Numbered from the stretch's first letter, positions 46,229-58,487 are shown. The stretch: DNA of 64,000 bases from Crenobacter oryzisoli (GCF_030385785.1 NZ_JAUEDK010000001.1:124001-188000); one strand, 5' to 3'. The notes: generated from the letters alone by a model not told the origin. Made by a program: numbers and translations.

Positions 46229-49200
46229 ATGATTCCACGCCTGACCGACCGCCCCGTCTCCGATTCGCTCTACCACGACTTCGCCGCCGAACTACGCCTG
46301 CGCGGTTTCGAGGGCGAGCTGAGTGCGAGCTACGCCGACCGCACCGTGCTGTCTACCGACAACTCGATCTATCAGGTGTGGCCGCAGCTGATCACGTTTC
46401 CGAAGCATGCCGATGACCTGGTGCGCATCGCCAAGCTGTCCGGCGAGCCGCGTTTCCAGTCGCTGAAGCTGGCGCCGCGCGGCGGCGGCACCGGCACCAA
46501 TGGTCAGTCGTTGTCTGACGGGGTGATCGTCGACGTGTCGCGGCACATGAACCGCATCCTCGAGATCAACGCCGAGGAGCGCTGGGTGCGCGTCGAGTCC
46601 GGGGTGGTGAAGGACCAGCTCAATGCCGCACTAAAGCCCTACGGGCTGTTCTTCGCGCCGGAGCTGTCGACGTCGAACCGCGCGACGATCGGCGGCATGA
46701 TCAACACCGATGCCAGCGGTCAGGGCTCCTGCCTGTACGGCAAGACCCGCGACCATGTGCTGGAGCTTTCCACCGTGCTGCTCGACGGCACGCTGTGGCA
46801 CTCGCAGCCCTTGGTCGAAACGGAGCTGACCGCGATCAAGCAGCGCGACGACCGGGTCGGCTCGGTGCACCGGCTGCTCGATGCGATCTTCCGCGACGAC
46901 GCCGCGCTGATCGCGGAGAAATTTCCGAAGCTCAACCGCTGCCTGACTGGCTACGACCTTGCGCACATCCGTGATGAGCAGGGGCGCTTCAACCTCAACA
47001 ACATCCTGTGCGGCGCCGAGGGCACGCTTGGCCTCGTTTACGAGGCCAAGCTCAACGTGCTGCCGATTCCGCGCTGCAGCGCCCTGGTCAATGTGCGCTA
47101 CACCAGTTTCGATGCCGCGCTGCGCGACGCGCCGGCGCTGATGGCGCTGAACGCCGCGTCGATCGAGACGGTCGATTCGAAAGTGCTCAATCTCGCGCGC
47201 CAGGACATCATCTGGCACGGTGTGCGCGAGTTCTTCCCCGACGACGCGGAGCCGGCGCAGGGCATCAACCTGGTCGAGTTCCTGGCCGACAGCGAGGACG
47301 ATCTGGAGCGCCAGCTCGCCGTGGTGGCGGACAAGCTGACGGTAGAGGGTTCGGCCAACGGGCGTTGCGGCCACACCGTGGCGCGCGGCGCGGCAGCGGT
47401 GAACCGCATCTGGGGCATGCGCAAGAAGTCGGTCGGCCTCTTGGGTAACCTACAGGGTGACAAGCGACCGATTCCGTTTGTGGAGGACACCGCGGTGCCG
47501 CCGGAAAACCTCGCCGACTATATCGCCGAATTCCGCACGCTGCTCGACAGCCACGGTGTCGCCTACGGCATGTTCGGCCATGTCGATGCAGGCGTGCTGC
47601 ACGTGCGTCCGGTGATCGACATGAAGGACCCGGAGCAGGAAAAACTGGTGCGCGCGATCACCGACGGCGTGGTCGCGCTGACGCAGAAGTACCACGGCCT
47701 GCTGTGGGGCGAGCACGGCAAGGGCGTGCGCTCCGAGTACGCGCCGGCCTTCTTCGGCCCGCTCTACTCGCGCCTGCAGGACATCAAGGCGGCGTTCGAC
47801 CCGCATAACCAGCTCAACCCCGGCAAGATCGCCACCCCGCCGGGCGGCGAGCTCTTGAAGATCGACGCGGTGCCGACGCGTGGCCAGCACGACCGGGTGA
47901 TCCCGATCTCGGTGCGCCAGGGCTTCGACGAGGGGCTGCATTGCAACGGCAACGGCGCTTGCTACAACTTCGACCCGGACGACGCGATGTGCCCATCGTG
48001 GAAGGGCACGCGCGAGCGACGCCATTCGCCGAAGGGGCGCGCGTCGCTGCTGCGCGAATGGCTGCGCCAGCTGTCGCTCGCCGGCGTCGATCCCTTGGCG
48101 GAAAGTACCCGGCTGCGCGCCACCGGCAGCTTGGCCGGCCTGTTCGGTCGACTGCGCAATACGCTGGCGAAGCGCCGTGGCGAGGCCGATTTCTCGCACG
48201 AGGTGATGGAGGCGATGCAGGGTTGCCTCGCCTGCAAGTCCTGCGTAGGCCAGTGCCCGGTGAAGGTCGACGTGCCGGAATTCCGCGCCAAGTTCCTGGA
48301 GCTGTACTACGGTCGCTACCTGCGCCCGCTGAAGGACTACCTGATCGGCTCGCTGGAGAGCACGCTGCCGCTGGTCGCGAAACTGCCGGGCCTCTACAAC
48401 GCGGTGCTTGGCAGCGGTGCGGGCCGGGCGCTGATGCGTCGTATCGGGCTGGTGGAGAGCCCGCTGCTATCCGGCATCGACCCGGTCGCCGAGCTGGCCC
48501 GGCGCGGTTTCGCGCTGGCGACGCCGGCGCGGCTGCAGCGCTTGGCCGAAGCGGAGCGCGCGCGCGCGGTGATCGTGGTGCAGGACGCTTTCACCAGCTA
48601 TTTCGAGACTGAGCTGCTGCTCGACCTGTTCGAACTGTTGCGTACGCTCGGTTTCACGCCACTGCTCGCGCCGTTCGCCGCCAACGGCAAGCCGCTGCAC
48701 GTGCATGGCTTCCTCGGCGCGTTCCGCAAGGTGGCGGGCAGCAATGCCGAACGGCTGCGCACGCTCGCCGCCAGCGGCGTGCCGCTGGTCGGGCTCGACC
48801 CGTCGATGACGCTCACCTACCGCGCCGAGTACGCCAAGGCGCTGGGCAAGGACGCGGCGCCGAAGGTGCAGCTGCTGCAGGAGTGGCTGGCGAGCCGGCT
48901 GGCCGACCTGCCAAAACGGGCAGTCGGCATGGGCAGCGGTTACACGCTGCTGCCGCACTGTACCGAGAAGACCAATGCGCCGGCCGCCACCGGCGACTGG
49001 CAGAAAGTGTTCGCGGCGCTCGGCCTGTCGCTGAGCAACAAGAACACCGGCTGCTGCGGCATGGCCGGCACCTTCGGCCACGAGACCGACAAGCGCGAAC
49101 TGTCCAAGACCCTGTACGGGATGAGCTGGGCCAAGCAGGTGGAGGCCGATCGCGGCCAAGGCCGACTGCTGGCGACGGGGTATTCCTGCCGCTGCCAGGT

Positions 49201-49270
49201 CGAGCTGATCGACGGAGTGAAGCTGGCTCACCCGGTACAGGCGCTGCTGCAGGAGCTGCGCTCGGCCTGA
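46229..49270 (+). CDS. ydiJ: YdiJ-type FAD/iron-sulfur D-2-hydroxyglutarate dehydrogenase
   Basis: The 1013-residue protein is close to E. coli YdiJ (1018). The N-terminal FAD-binding PCMH domain contains LAPRGGGTGTNGQSLS and TIGGMINTDASGQGSC. The FAD-oxidase C-terminal domain follows (HGKGVRSEYAPAFF). A ferredoxin-like cluster appears as CLACKSCVGQCP near residue 668, and the C-terminal CCG region holds NTGCCGMAGTFGHE. Members oxidise D-2-hydroxyglutarate or other D-2-hydroxyacids and pass electrons to the respiratory chain. The neighbouring DUF1338 gene would make D-2-hydroxyglutarate, which supports this substrate. No strong ribosome site precedes the ATG. Confidence 0.92.
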   Translation: MIPRLTDRPVSDSLYHDFAAELRLRGFEGELSASYADRTVLSTDNSIYQVWPQLITFPKHADDLVRIAKLSGEPRFQSLKLAPRGGGTGTNGQSLSDGVIVDVSRHMNRILEINAEERWVRVESGVVKDQLNAALKPYGLFFAPELSTSNRATIGGMINTDASGQGSCLYGKTRDHVLELSTVLLDGTLWHSQPLVETELTAIKQRDDRVGSVHRLLDAIFRDDAALIAEKFPKLNRCLTGYDLAHIRDEQGRFNLNNILCGAEGTLGLVYEAKLNVLPIPRCSALVNVRYTSFDAALRDAPALMALNAASIETVDSKVLNLARQDIIWHGVREFFPDDAEPAQGINLVEFLADSEDDLERQLAVVADKLTVEGSANGRCGHTVARGAAAVNRIWGMRKKSVGLLGNLQGDKRPIPFVEDTAVPPENLADYIAEFRTLLDSHGVAYGMFGHVDAGVLHVRPVIDMKDPEQEKLVRAITDGVVALTQKYHGLLWGEHGKGVRSEYAPAFFGPLYSRLQDIKAAFDPHNQLNPGKIATPPGGELLKIDAVPTRGQHDRVIPISVRQGFDEGLHCNGNGACYNFDPDDAMCPSWKGTRERRHSPKGRASLLREWLRQLSLAGVDPLAESTRLRATGSLAGLFGRLRNTLAKRRGEADFSHEVMEAMQGCLACKSCVGQCPVKVDVPEFRAKFLELYYGRYLRPLKDYLIGSLESTLPLVAKLPGLYNAVLGSGAGRALMRRIGLVESPLLSGIDPVAELARRGFALATPARLQRLAEAERARAVIVVQDAFTSYFETELLLDLFELLRTLGFTPLLAPFAANGKPLHVHGFLGAFRKVAGSNAERLRTLAASGVPLVGLDPSMTLTYRAEYAKALGKDAAPKVQLLQEWLASRLADLPKRAVGMGSGYTLLPHCTEKTNAPAATGDWQKVFAALGLSLSNKNTGCCGMAGTFGHETDKRELSKTLYGMSWAKQVEADRGQGRLLATGYSCRCQVELIDGVKLAHPVQALLQELRSA

Positions 49271-49291
49271 GCCCGCTTGTGCAGAGGCAAT

Positions 49292-49323
49292 AAAAACGCC
49301 GGGGAAGTCCCCGGCGTTTTTTT
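49292..49323. terminator. Bidirectional terminator between ydiJ and a chemoreceptor gene
   Basis: AAAAACGCCGGGG / CCCCGGCGTTTTT with loop AAGT has A and T tracts on both sides, and serves both convergent genes. Confidence 0.93.
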
Positions 49324-49336
49324 GCTTCCCCGCATC

Positions 49337-51415
49337 CTAGAGCCGGAAGCTGCCGACCAGCCCCTCGAGCCGGTCGGACAGCTCGCGCAGCTGTGACACC
49401 GACTCAGCCACCTCTCCGATCACCTCGCTGTTGGCCTGCGCCATCGTGCTGATCCGCTCGACATTCTGCGCGATGTCGATGCTGGCCGCCGACTGTTCGC
49501 GGGTCGATGCAGCGATGTCGATCATGCGGGTCATCAGCTCGTCGGTGCGCTCGCTGACCTGACGCATGCTCTGGTCGGCGGCCTCGGTGACATCGACACT
49601 CTCCACTACCAGCCCGCGGGTGCGCTCCACCTCGTCGACCGCTTCGCGGGTCTCGGAGCGGATCGCGGTGACGATACGGCCGATGTCGAGGGTGGCCTCG
49701 GAAGTGCGGGCAGCCAGCTGGCGCACCTCGTCGGCTACCACCGCGAAGCCACGGCCCTGCTCACCGGCGCGCGCGGCCTCGATCGCGGCATTGAGCGCCA
49801 ACAGATTGGTCTGGTCGGCGATGTCCTTAATCACCTTAAGGATGGAACTCACCTCCTCGGAGCGCTGGCCGAGGCCGGTCATGCGTTCGCTCAGTGCGTG
49901 CATGGTCTGGGTGAAGTGGGCGATGTCGGCGCTGACCCGGGCAACGGTGCTCACGCTGCCCTCGGTCAGCTCGCCGGTCTGGCGTGCCATTGCTTCGGCC
50001 TGCTGCGCGGTGTCGGCGATGTGCTGCACGCTGACGGTGACCTGCTCGACGCCGGCGGCGGTGGCGCTGGCCGCCTCGGATTGCTGTCGCGACGAGGACT
50101 GGACCGCCTCGGCCGAGGCGGCCAGCTGCGTGGCCGAGCGCGACACCGCCTGGCTCTGGCTGCGCACCTCGATGAACATCTCGCGCAGGCTGGCGATAAA
50201 GCGGTTGAACGCGTCGGCGGTGCGGCCGATCTCGTCGCGGTTCGCTACCTCGATACGGGCGGTCAGGTCGCCCTGGCCCGAGGCGAGCGTTTCCATCGTT
50301 TCGGCCAGCGTCGTCAGCGGACGTATCAGGTAGCTGACGACCGCGTACAGCACGGCGAGGATGGCCAGCAACGCCACCACACCGATGGCGATCGCGGTAT
50401 TGCGCAGGGCAACGGCCGGCGCGGTGATCGCGGCGGTGGGCACGCTCACGCCCAGCGTCCACACCTGGCCGGTGTCGGCCACCTTGATCGGGTGCAGAAA
50501 GTGGGTGAACCCGTCCGACTCGAAGGTCAGCTCGTCGCCCTGGCGAGTCTTGGCGAGTGCCCGGGCCAGCTCACCGTCGTGCTCCACCGGCTTGCCGAGC
50601 TTTTGCGTGTCAGGGTTGACCACGAACAGGCCGCCTTCCGAGACCAGCTGGATGTAGCCGGTATCGTAGGGATGCTGGCTGCCCAGCTCCTTTTGCAGAT
50701 CGCCGAGCAGCAGATCGGCGGCCGCGACGCCGAGGAAGCGGCCGCCGGCGTCCTTGATGGCATAGACCAGCGAGCTCTCCAGCTCCTTTTGTCCGTTCAC
50801 CTCGTAGGGGAAGGGCTCGGTGATGGTGTCGCGCTGGCGCTGCTTCGGGGTGTAGTAGTAGTCGCCCCAGCCGGGTTTCTCGTAGTCCGGCTGATAGCTC
50901 TCCGGGTGGTCCTTGTATTTGGGGAAGTCCTTCACCCGGTCGGACGACATCATGATGTCGATGGTGGCCTTGCCGTCCTTGCCACGGGTGATGTACGGCG
51001 TGTAGCGGCCGGTTGGGTCCTGCTTTGGCCAGTCGAAGCGGTAGGTGTTGTCGTTGCCGTCGAAGGCATTCGGCTCCCACAGCATCCACAAGCCGGTGAT
51101 GCCAGGTGAATCATTGAGCAGGCCGAGCAGCTGCTTGTCGACGACGGCGCGATCCACCTTGCCGCCGGCCTTCTGCGCCAGTACCGCCTGTGCGAGGTGG
51201 CGCGGCAGCTGCAAGGTGGTGTCGAGCTTGTTCTGTACCTGGCGGGCATAGCCGTCGGCCTGCTGTCGGGCCAGTTGATAGCCGGCCTGCTCGGTACGGC
51301 TGTAGCTCATCTTGACGATCAGGCCGACCATCACTGCGAAGCCGACGAATACCGCCGCGGCAGCGACCAGCACGATCTTGGTGCGCAGATGTCCCCATTG
51401 TTTTTGTTGATCCAT
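49337..51415 (-). CDS. Methyl-accepting chemotaxis protein with double Cache domain
   Basis: The 692-residue chemoreceptor starts [20 protein letters not shown], preceded by GAGGGA. A membrane helix lies at about 13-34. A large periplasmic dCache_1 domain (35-340) shows [37 protein letters not shown] and [17 protein letters not shown] second helix lies near 345-368, then HAMP, and the signalling domain has tip [20 protein letters not shown]. The YYY-W pattern and the Asp in VAAADL resemble amino-acid-binding dCache receptors, so an amino acid is a plausible ligand. No C-terminal pentapeptide is seen. The longer open frame upstream is not used. Confidence 0.93.
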   Translation of the reverse strand: MDQQKQWGHLRTKIVLVAAAAVFVGFAVMVGLIVKMSYSRTEQAGYQLARQQADGYARQVQNKLDTTLQLPRHLAQAVLAQKAGGKVDRAVVDKQLLGLLNDSPGITGLWMLWEPNAFDGNDNTYRFDWPKQDPTGRYTPYITRGKDGKATIDIMMSSDRVKDFPKYKDHPESYQPDYEKPGWGDYYYTPKQRQRDTITEPFPYEVNGQKELESSLVYAIKDAGGRFLGVAAADLLLGDLQKELGSQHPYDTGYIQLVSEGGLFVVNPDTQKLGKPVEHDGELARALAKTRQGDELTFESDGFTHFLHPIKVADTGQVWTLGVSVPTAAITAPAVALRNTAIAIGVVALLAILAVLYAVVSYLIRPLTTLAETMETLASGQGDLTARIEVANRDEIGRTADAFNRFIASLREMFIEVRSQSQAVSRSATQLAASAEAVQSSSRQQSEAASATAAGVEQVTVSVQHIADTAQQAEAMARQTGELTEGSVSTVARVSADIAHFTQTMHALSERMTGLGQRSEEVSSILKVIKDIADQTNLLALNAAIEAARAGEQGRGFAVVADEVRQLAARTSEATLDIGRIVTAIRSETREAVDEVERTRGLVVESVDVTEAADQSMRQVSERTDELMTRMIDIAASTREQSAASIDIAQNVERISTMAQANSEVIGEVAESVSQLRELSDRLEGLVGSFRL

Positions 51416-51712
51416 ATCTTCCCTCTGACAGTCTGTGCTGTGCTTGTTGAAACTGGATGCGTTATTCGCACTGGTTTTGTCATGCACATTTACCACATGT
51501 GCAATGTATATGGCATGTTGTCTGACAAAAGGCGCCCAATTCCACGTGTCTTTAAGATGGATAGGTTGCCGCAAGATGTCGGACTCCGGTCGCCTACCGT
51601 GTTGGCGCATTGGAAAGTAGCGCCATCATGGCGCATGCTGACGGTGCAGAACGAAGACGGAGGGCGGCGCTTCAGGCCGGCGCCGGGGACGGCAACCAGA
51701 GGGAGGTGGAAG

Positions 51713-52813
51713 ATGGCTTTGTTTGCCAGACTGGCAGAAGGGCTACGGCTCGAACGCATGCAGGCGTCCGGCCAGTACGCCGACGGCGGTTTCGTCAACA
51801 CCTATCCGTCCAGTGCAGTGCGCCATAGCGACGAGCCGCGACCGACGCTGCGCGATTTCCTATTCGGCGGCGAGGGCAGGGTGCCTGCGCGGCCGCTGCC
51901 ATCAGTCGACCCGCGCGAAGGCTGGGCGCAGCCGCCCGACACTGGCCTGCGTGTCACCTGGCTTGGCCATTCCACCGTGCTCTTGGAGATCGACGGCTGG
52001 CGAGTGCTGACCGACCCGGTGTGGGGGCCGCGCGCGTCGCCGTTCTCGTTCATGGGCCCCAAGCGCTTCCAGCCGGTGCCGGTAGACATCGCCGCCTTGC
52101 CACCGCTCGACGCGGTGCTGATCTCGCACGACCACTACGACCATCTCGACTACCCGAGCATTCGTGCGCTGGCCAAACTGCCCGTGCCGTTCATCACCTC
52201 GCTGGGAGTGGGAATGCACCTGGAAGCCTGGGGCGTGCCGGGCAAGCGCATCACCGAACTCGACTGGTGGGAGCAGACCTCGCTGCCTGGCGGACTGCGG
52301 TTCACCGCCGCGCCGTCCCACCACTTCTCGGGGCGCAGTCTGCACGACCGCAACGGCACGCTGTGGTCTTCGTTCGCGCTGCACGGCGAGCGCCACGCGG
52401 TGTTCTTCAGTGGCGACACAGGCCTGTCCCCGGCCTTCGCCGAGATCGGCCAGCGGCTCGGGCCGTTCGACCTGGTGATGCTCGAGGTCGGCGCCTATCA
52501 CCCGTCGTGGGGCAATGTGCACCTGGGGCCGGACAATGCGCTGCTCGCCTGGCAACAGCTGGGCAGCGGCCGGCTGCTGCCGGTGCACTGGGGCACGTTC
52601 AACCTGGCGATGCATCCGTGGCAGCAACCGGTCGAAGTGTTGCTGGCGCAAGCACCCGAACCGGAGCGGCTTCTGATGCCGTGCCTCGGAGAACCGGTCG
52701 AACCCGCCCTGAGTGCACCTCCCGAGCCGTGGTGGCGCAGCGCGGCGACAGGGCATTGGCAGGAATCCGCGCTGCAGGCTGCCGAGTTCCTAGTGCTGCC
52801 GACAAAGGACTAG
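51713..52813 (+). CDS. MBL-fold metallohydrolase, NAPE-PLD/RomA-like
   Basis: The 366-residue protein has the metallo-beta-lactamase motifs GLRVTWLGHSTVLLEIDG, SHDHYDHLD, FFSGDTGLSP and PVHWGTFNLAMHPW, which provide the dinuclear metal ligands. The layout matches the group containing RomA, UlaG-like and NAPE-phospholipase D enzymes, which hydrolyse phosphodiesters or lactones. The N-terminal leader (SGQYADGGFVNTYPSS) is typical of that group. It has no signal peptide. GGGAGG precedes the ATG. Nothing nearby fixes the substrate. Confidence 0.9.
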   Translation: MALFARLAEGLRLERMQASGQYADGGFVNTYPSSAVRHSDEPRPTLRDFLFGGEGRVPARPLPSVDPREGWAQPPDTGLRVTWLGHSTVLLEIDGWRVLTDPVWGPRASPFSFMGPKRFQPVPVDIAALPPLDAVLISHDHYDHLDYPSIRALAKLPVPFITSLGVGMHLEAWGVPGKRITELDWWEQTSLPGGLRFTAAPSHHFSGRSLHDRNGTLWSSFALHGERHAVFFSGDTGLSPAFAEIGQRLGPFDLVMLEVGAYHPSWGNVHLGPDNALLAWQQLGSGRLLPVHWGTFNLAMHPWQQPVEVLLAQAPEPERLLMPCLGEPVEPALSAPPEPWWRSAATGHWQESALQAAEFLVLPTKD

Positions 52814-53371
52814 CGCTGGGGCTGTCGCGCGAGTTTTGCGGCCGGTTTGCAAAACGGCCGAACCCCTTCTAGAAAACCAGAGCGGGCCATCGCGGTCGCG
52901 TGATACCGATGGCATTCTCCCGTCGCGGCCCTTCCTGCCCGCCGTGTGGCGCCACCGGCATCGCCAGAGCGACAACGGTGCAGTTCCCTCGCACCTTTCG
53001 CGGAGGGAATGATCAGCTCGCCGTCTATGGGGGGGCACGGGGGACTACCCTGGCCGCTGCTCCTGCAGATATGAAGATGGTGTTCGCGGGCTTGTCGCCG
53101 CGCGACTGTGCATTGGCTTGAGGAACCCGAAACGCAACGGCGGGCGGAGCCTGCAGGACCTTGTCCATCACTTCGGCGAGGATAAACTCGTCGCGTGGGG
53201 GTGGAGCCCGGGAGCCAAGCGCACACTGCCGCCGTTGACGAAGGAGCAGACGGTAAAGCCTGGGTCGCGGTCGGTGCGCCGTGTCCGGGGGAGTGACGGC
53301 GCCCGCATCGCAGCCTCTCGCTCCGACCTCAGTCACATCAGGTGGGCTCCCACAGCAGAAGGACGATTCCG
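52814..53371. other. Intergenic region before iorA
   Basis: The 558 bases show no supported gene; the open frames here (for example 52810-53226 on the minus strand) have no ribosome site and no family resemblance. CGGCCG / CGGCCG around a TTTGCAAA core at 52839-52860 makes a hairpin after the MBL gene. The remainder presumably contains the iorA promoter. Confidence 0.45.
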
Positions 53372-53830
53372 ATGGTCAAGTTCACTATCAACGGTAAGGC
53401 GCACTCGTTCGACGGCGACCCGGCCATGCCGCTCCTGTGGTATCTGCGCGATGAGCTGGCGATGACCGGCACCAAGTACGGCTGCGGCATGGCGCTGTGC
53501 GGCGCCTGTACCGTGCACCTGGACGGACAGGCGGTGCGCTCCTGCGTCACGCCGGTCAGCGCGGCTGGCGGCAAGAAGATCACGACGATCGAGGGGGTGG
53601 ATGCCGAGCGGGTCGGCCGGGCCGTCCAGGATGCCTGGCGCAAGCTGCAGGTGGTGCAGTGCGGTTATTGCCAGTCGGGGCAGATCATGACGGCGACGGC
53701 GCTGCTGGCCGCCAACAAGAACCCGAGCGATGCCGATATCGATGCGGCGATGAGCGGCAACATCTGCCGTTGTGGCACCTATGTGCGCATCCGCGCCGCC
53801 ATCCACGAAGCCGCCCGCGCGCTGACCTAG
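53372..53830 (+). CDS. iorA: Isoquinoline 1-oxidoreductase-like alpha subunit (2Fe-2S)
   Basis: The 152-residue small subunit belongs to the molybdenum hydroxylase family. It has a plant-type [2Fe-2S] site ([15 protein letters not shown]) and a second cluster domain ([11 protein letters not shown] and ICRCGTY). It carries electrons from the molybdopterin subunit encoded next. AAGGA precedes ATG 53372. IorA-type enzymes lack a separate FAD subunit and pass electrons to cytochrome c, consistent with only two structural genes here. Confidence 0.92.
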   Translation: MVKFTINGKAHSFDGDPAMPLLWYLRDELAMTGTKYGCGMALCGACTVHLDGQAVRSCVTPVSAAGGKKITTIEGVDAERVGRAVQDAWRKLQVVQCGYCQSGQIMTATALLAANKNPSDADIDAAMSGNICRCGTYVRIRAAIHEAARALT

Positions 53831-53840
53831 GAGCAAAGCC

Positions 53841-56090
<2,250 letters not shown>

Positions 56091-56202
56091 GCGCTTCCGT
56101 TGGGAACCCGGTCGCGCCGAGCGGGAACGTGGCGTGTACCATCAAGGCAGGGCATCGACTGTGCCGACCGCGGACAGAGAGTGAATCGCGCGGCCGGTCG
56201 CG

Positions 56203-57033
56203 ATGCCGTTTATGTGGTATCCCTTCCCTGGCGAGGAACCGGCTTTGGCAAGAAGCGACAATGTGCACCTGCTGATCATCGATCCGCAGAACGACTTTTG
56301 CGATATCGCCGGCGCGGCGCTGCCGGTGACAGGGGCGAGCGCCGACCTGCAGCGCATCGCCGAACTGATCGACCGACATGGCGAGCGGCTTGCCGGCATC
56401 ACGGTCACGCTGGACAGCCATCACAGCTACGACATCGCGCATGGCAGCTATTGGCGCAATGCCGAGGGCGGGCAGCCCGCGCACACGCCGATCTCGCGGG
56501 CCGATGTCGAGGCCGGGCGCTGGCAACCGGTCGACCCGGCCAAGCGGGCGCACACGCTCGACTATCTGGCCGATGTGGGCCTGTACATCTGGCCCGAGCA
56601 CTGTCTGATCGGCAGCTGGGGGCACAATATCTACGCGCCGCTTCATCAGGCGCTGCAGCGTTGGGAACGGCAGCATCATCGGACAATCACGCCGCTATTC
56701 AAGGGCCTCAATCCCGATACCGAGCATTTCTCCGCCTTCGAGGCCGATCGCCCGGACGCAGCAGACCCCGATACCCAGTTCGAGCCCCGCCGCGTCGCCC
56801 ATCTCATCGAGGCAGACCGGGTGCTTGTCGCCGGCGAGGCGCTGTCGCACTGCGTCGCCAGCTCGGTCCGCAGCCTGATGCATCACCTCGGCGCCGACTT
56901 CACCCGCAAGCTGGTGCTGCTAGACGATGCCGCGAGCCCGGTGCCTGGCTTCGAGGCGCTTGGCGAGGGCTTCGTCGCCGAATTCCGGCAGCAGGGCGGG
57001 CGCTTGGCGCGCTGCGCCAACGCGTTTGGCTGA
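56203..57033 (+). CDS. Isochorismatase/nicotinamidase-superfamily cysteine hydrolase
   Basis: The 276-residue protein has the Asp-Lys-Cys triad of the superfamily: LLIIDPQNDFCD near residue 26, the lysine in LFKGLNPDTEHFSAF and the nucleophile in GEALSHCVASSV. WPEHCLIGSWG resembles nicotinamidases, whose metal-binding residues lie nearby. It is longer than PncA (about 210) because of an insert of about 40 residues (GQPAHTPISRADVEAGRW). Related large forms are annotated only as cysteine hydrolases. The ribosome site is weak, and ATG 56212 is an alternative. It ends directly at a family 2 repeat end. Confidence 0.85.
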   Translation: MPFMWYPFPGEEPALARSDNVHLLIIDPQNDFCDIAGAALPVTGASADLQRIAELIDRHGERLAGITVTLDSHHSYDIAHGSYWRNAEGGQPAHTPISRADVEAGRWQPVDPAKRAHTLDYLADVGLYIWPEHCLIGSWGHNIYAPLHQALQRWERQHHRTITPLFKGLNPDTEHFSAFEADRPDAADPDTQFEPRRVAHLIEADRVLVAGEALSHCVASSVRSLMHHLGADFTRKLVLLDDAASPVPGFEALGEGFVAEFRQQGGRLARCANAFG

Positions 57034-57050
57034 GAGTCTGTTCAGGATCT
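57032..57050 (+). repeat. Solo end of the family 2 repeat
   Basis: GAGAGTCTGTTCAGGATCT follows the TGA stop of the cysteine hydrolase and matches the end sequence of repeats C and D with two or three changes. No complementary second end was found downstream, so it is a relic or an independent use of the same motif. Confidence 0.45.
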
Positions 57051-57071
57051 TTTTGCGGCTGCGACCTGCCG

Positions 57072-57689
57072 CTATTTGCGGAACACCAGGCTCAAATTGT
57101 TCGCCGGCATTCCCACGACCTCGGCCAGGGTGAAGCCGGCCGCTTCGGCCAACATGACGACCGCCTCCAGGTCGCGTACGCCCCATTCGGGGTTGCTGTG
57201 GCGCAGTTGCGCGTCGAAGGCCGCGTTGCTCGGTGCCGTGTGTTGGCCGCCGCGCCGATAGGGACCGTACAGATAGAGCACGCCGCCGTCGGCCAGCAGC
57301 CGACCCGCCCCGGCGAACAGCGCCTCGGCCGCCGCCCACGGCGCGATATGGATCATGTTGATGCAGACGATGGCGGCGGCCGTGTCGATGCCCCAGGGCT
57401 CGCGGCGCACGTCCAGCGCCAGAGGCACCCTCAGGTTGCAAAGGCCGGCGGTATCGGCCCACGCCGCAATCGAATCGCAGGCGGCGGCATCCGGATCGCT
57501 CGGTTGCCAAGTAAGCTGCGGCAAGGCGGCGGCGAAATAAGCCGCGTGCTGACCGGTGCCACTGGCGACTTCCAGTACCACGCCGCTGTCCGGCAAGACG
57601 CGCCGCAGCACGGCGAGGATCACGTCGCGGTTGCGCTCAGCGGCCGGGACGATCTGGCGCCGATCCGAGCGTAGTCCGTTGCTTGTCAT
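57072..57689 (-). CDS. DUF938 SAM-dependent methyltransferase-like protein
   Basis: The 205-residue protein starts MTSNGLRSDRRQIVPAAERN, just after AGGAG. It has the Rossmann glycine motif VLEVASGTGQHAAYFA, the acidic residue in WQPSDPDAA, and INMIHIAPW in place of the usual catalytic loop. These are the marks of DUF938, a family related to class I methyltransferases whose substrate is unknown. It is convergent with the cysteine hydrolase gene. Confidence 0.88.
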   Translation of the reverse strand: MTSNGLRSDRRQIVPAAERNRDVILAVLRRVLPDSGVVLEVASGTGQHAAYFAAALPQLTWQPSDPDAAACDSIAAWADTAGLCNLRVPLALDVRREPWGIDTAAAIVCINMIHIAPWAAAEALFAGAGRLLADGGVLYLYGPYRRGGQHTAPSNAAFDAQLRHSNPEWGVRDLEAVVMLAEAAGFTLAEVVGMPANNLSLVFRK

Positions 57690-58211
57690 CCTGCTCTCCT
57701 TGTCTTTTACCGTTGCAACCAACCGCCGCCTAGCAGAGGGGGCAGTCTTTAGAATTCGTGTAAAATGACAAAAGTATAAATAGGCGTTTACATGAAAATA
57801 GCTAAAACAGTTTTATTAAACTGTGACAATTCGAAGATCGACCCCACGCAAAGGTGCAGTTCTCCTACCACTCGCCTCAATGATCGACTACGCTACAAAA
57901 GCCCTATAAAACGAATTTTGGCACGCTAAGTTGCCGAGTTTGCTGCGCTTGTGGTTACAAGAGCCTCTCCGGCGCTCACGGAGTGACCGGTGGAGTGAGC
58001 GCTGCACGCCATTTGGCAGTTTAGTCGCGCAGCATTTTGTTCGAGGATTTTGAGAACCGTGTGATAGAGGCCGTTGTAGCCCGTCCTGAAAGGGCAGGCT
58101 TTGGCGGACTCTATGATCGGGAAGCACACGTTGACGGACCAGGTTCGGGTCGCCGGGCCGGGCAGTGTCGTGTGCATTTGCGCAAGTCTCACTTTTCATT
58201 GGAGAAATGCC
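57690..58211. other. AT-rich intergenic region before the lipoprotein gene
   Basis: From about 57755 to 57900 the sequence is strongly AT-rich and includes the perfect dyad ACAGTTT-TATT-AAACTGT (57807-57824). The following part is of ordinary composition and runs to the lipoprotein ribosome site GGAGA. The region must hold promoters for both divergent genes. A long untranslated leader or a small RNA is possible, but I see no defined structure. Open frames here lack support. Confidence 0.4.
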
Positions 58212-58487
58212 ATGCTTCGATCTCTTCCTGTTCGTCCCCTGATGCTTGCCTCGGCTGCGTGTGCCTCTTTGCTGCTACTGGGCGGCTGCGCCACCAACAG
58301 TGACTTGGACAAAGTGCGTGCACAGGCGGTGCAGGCGCAGCAAACTGCTGACCAGGCCAATCAGGCTGCGGCGGCGGCAAATCAGAAGGCCGACCAGGCG
58401 CTGAACGCCGCGAACCAGGCCAATCAGACCGCCAATGACACCAACGAAAAACTCAACCGGATGTTCAAGAAATCCATGATGAAGTGA
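58212..58487 (+). CDS. Braun/OprI-like outer-membrane lipoprotein
   Basis: The 91-residue protein has a lipoprotein signal with lipobox LLGGC, cysteine at residue 26. The mature part is one long helix of alanine, asparagine and glutamine heptads (AQQTADQANQAAAAANQKAD). It ends NRMFKKSMMK, close in style to P. aeruginosa OprI, which has the same alanine-zipper coil and a C-terminal lysine. In E. coli Lpp that lysine is joined to peptidoglycan by L,D-transpeptidases, and two YkuD-family genes follow here. GGAGA lies before the ATG. Confidence 0.85.
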   Translation: MLRSLPVRPLMLASAACASLLLLGGCATNSDLDKVRAQAVQAQQTADQANQAAAAANQKADQALNAANQANQTANDTNEKLNRMFKKSMMK

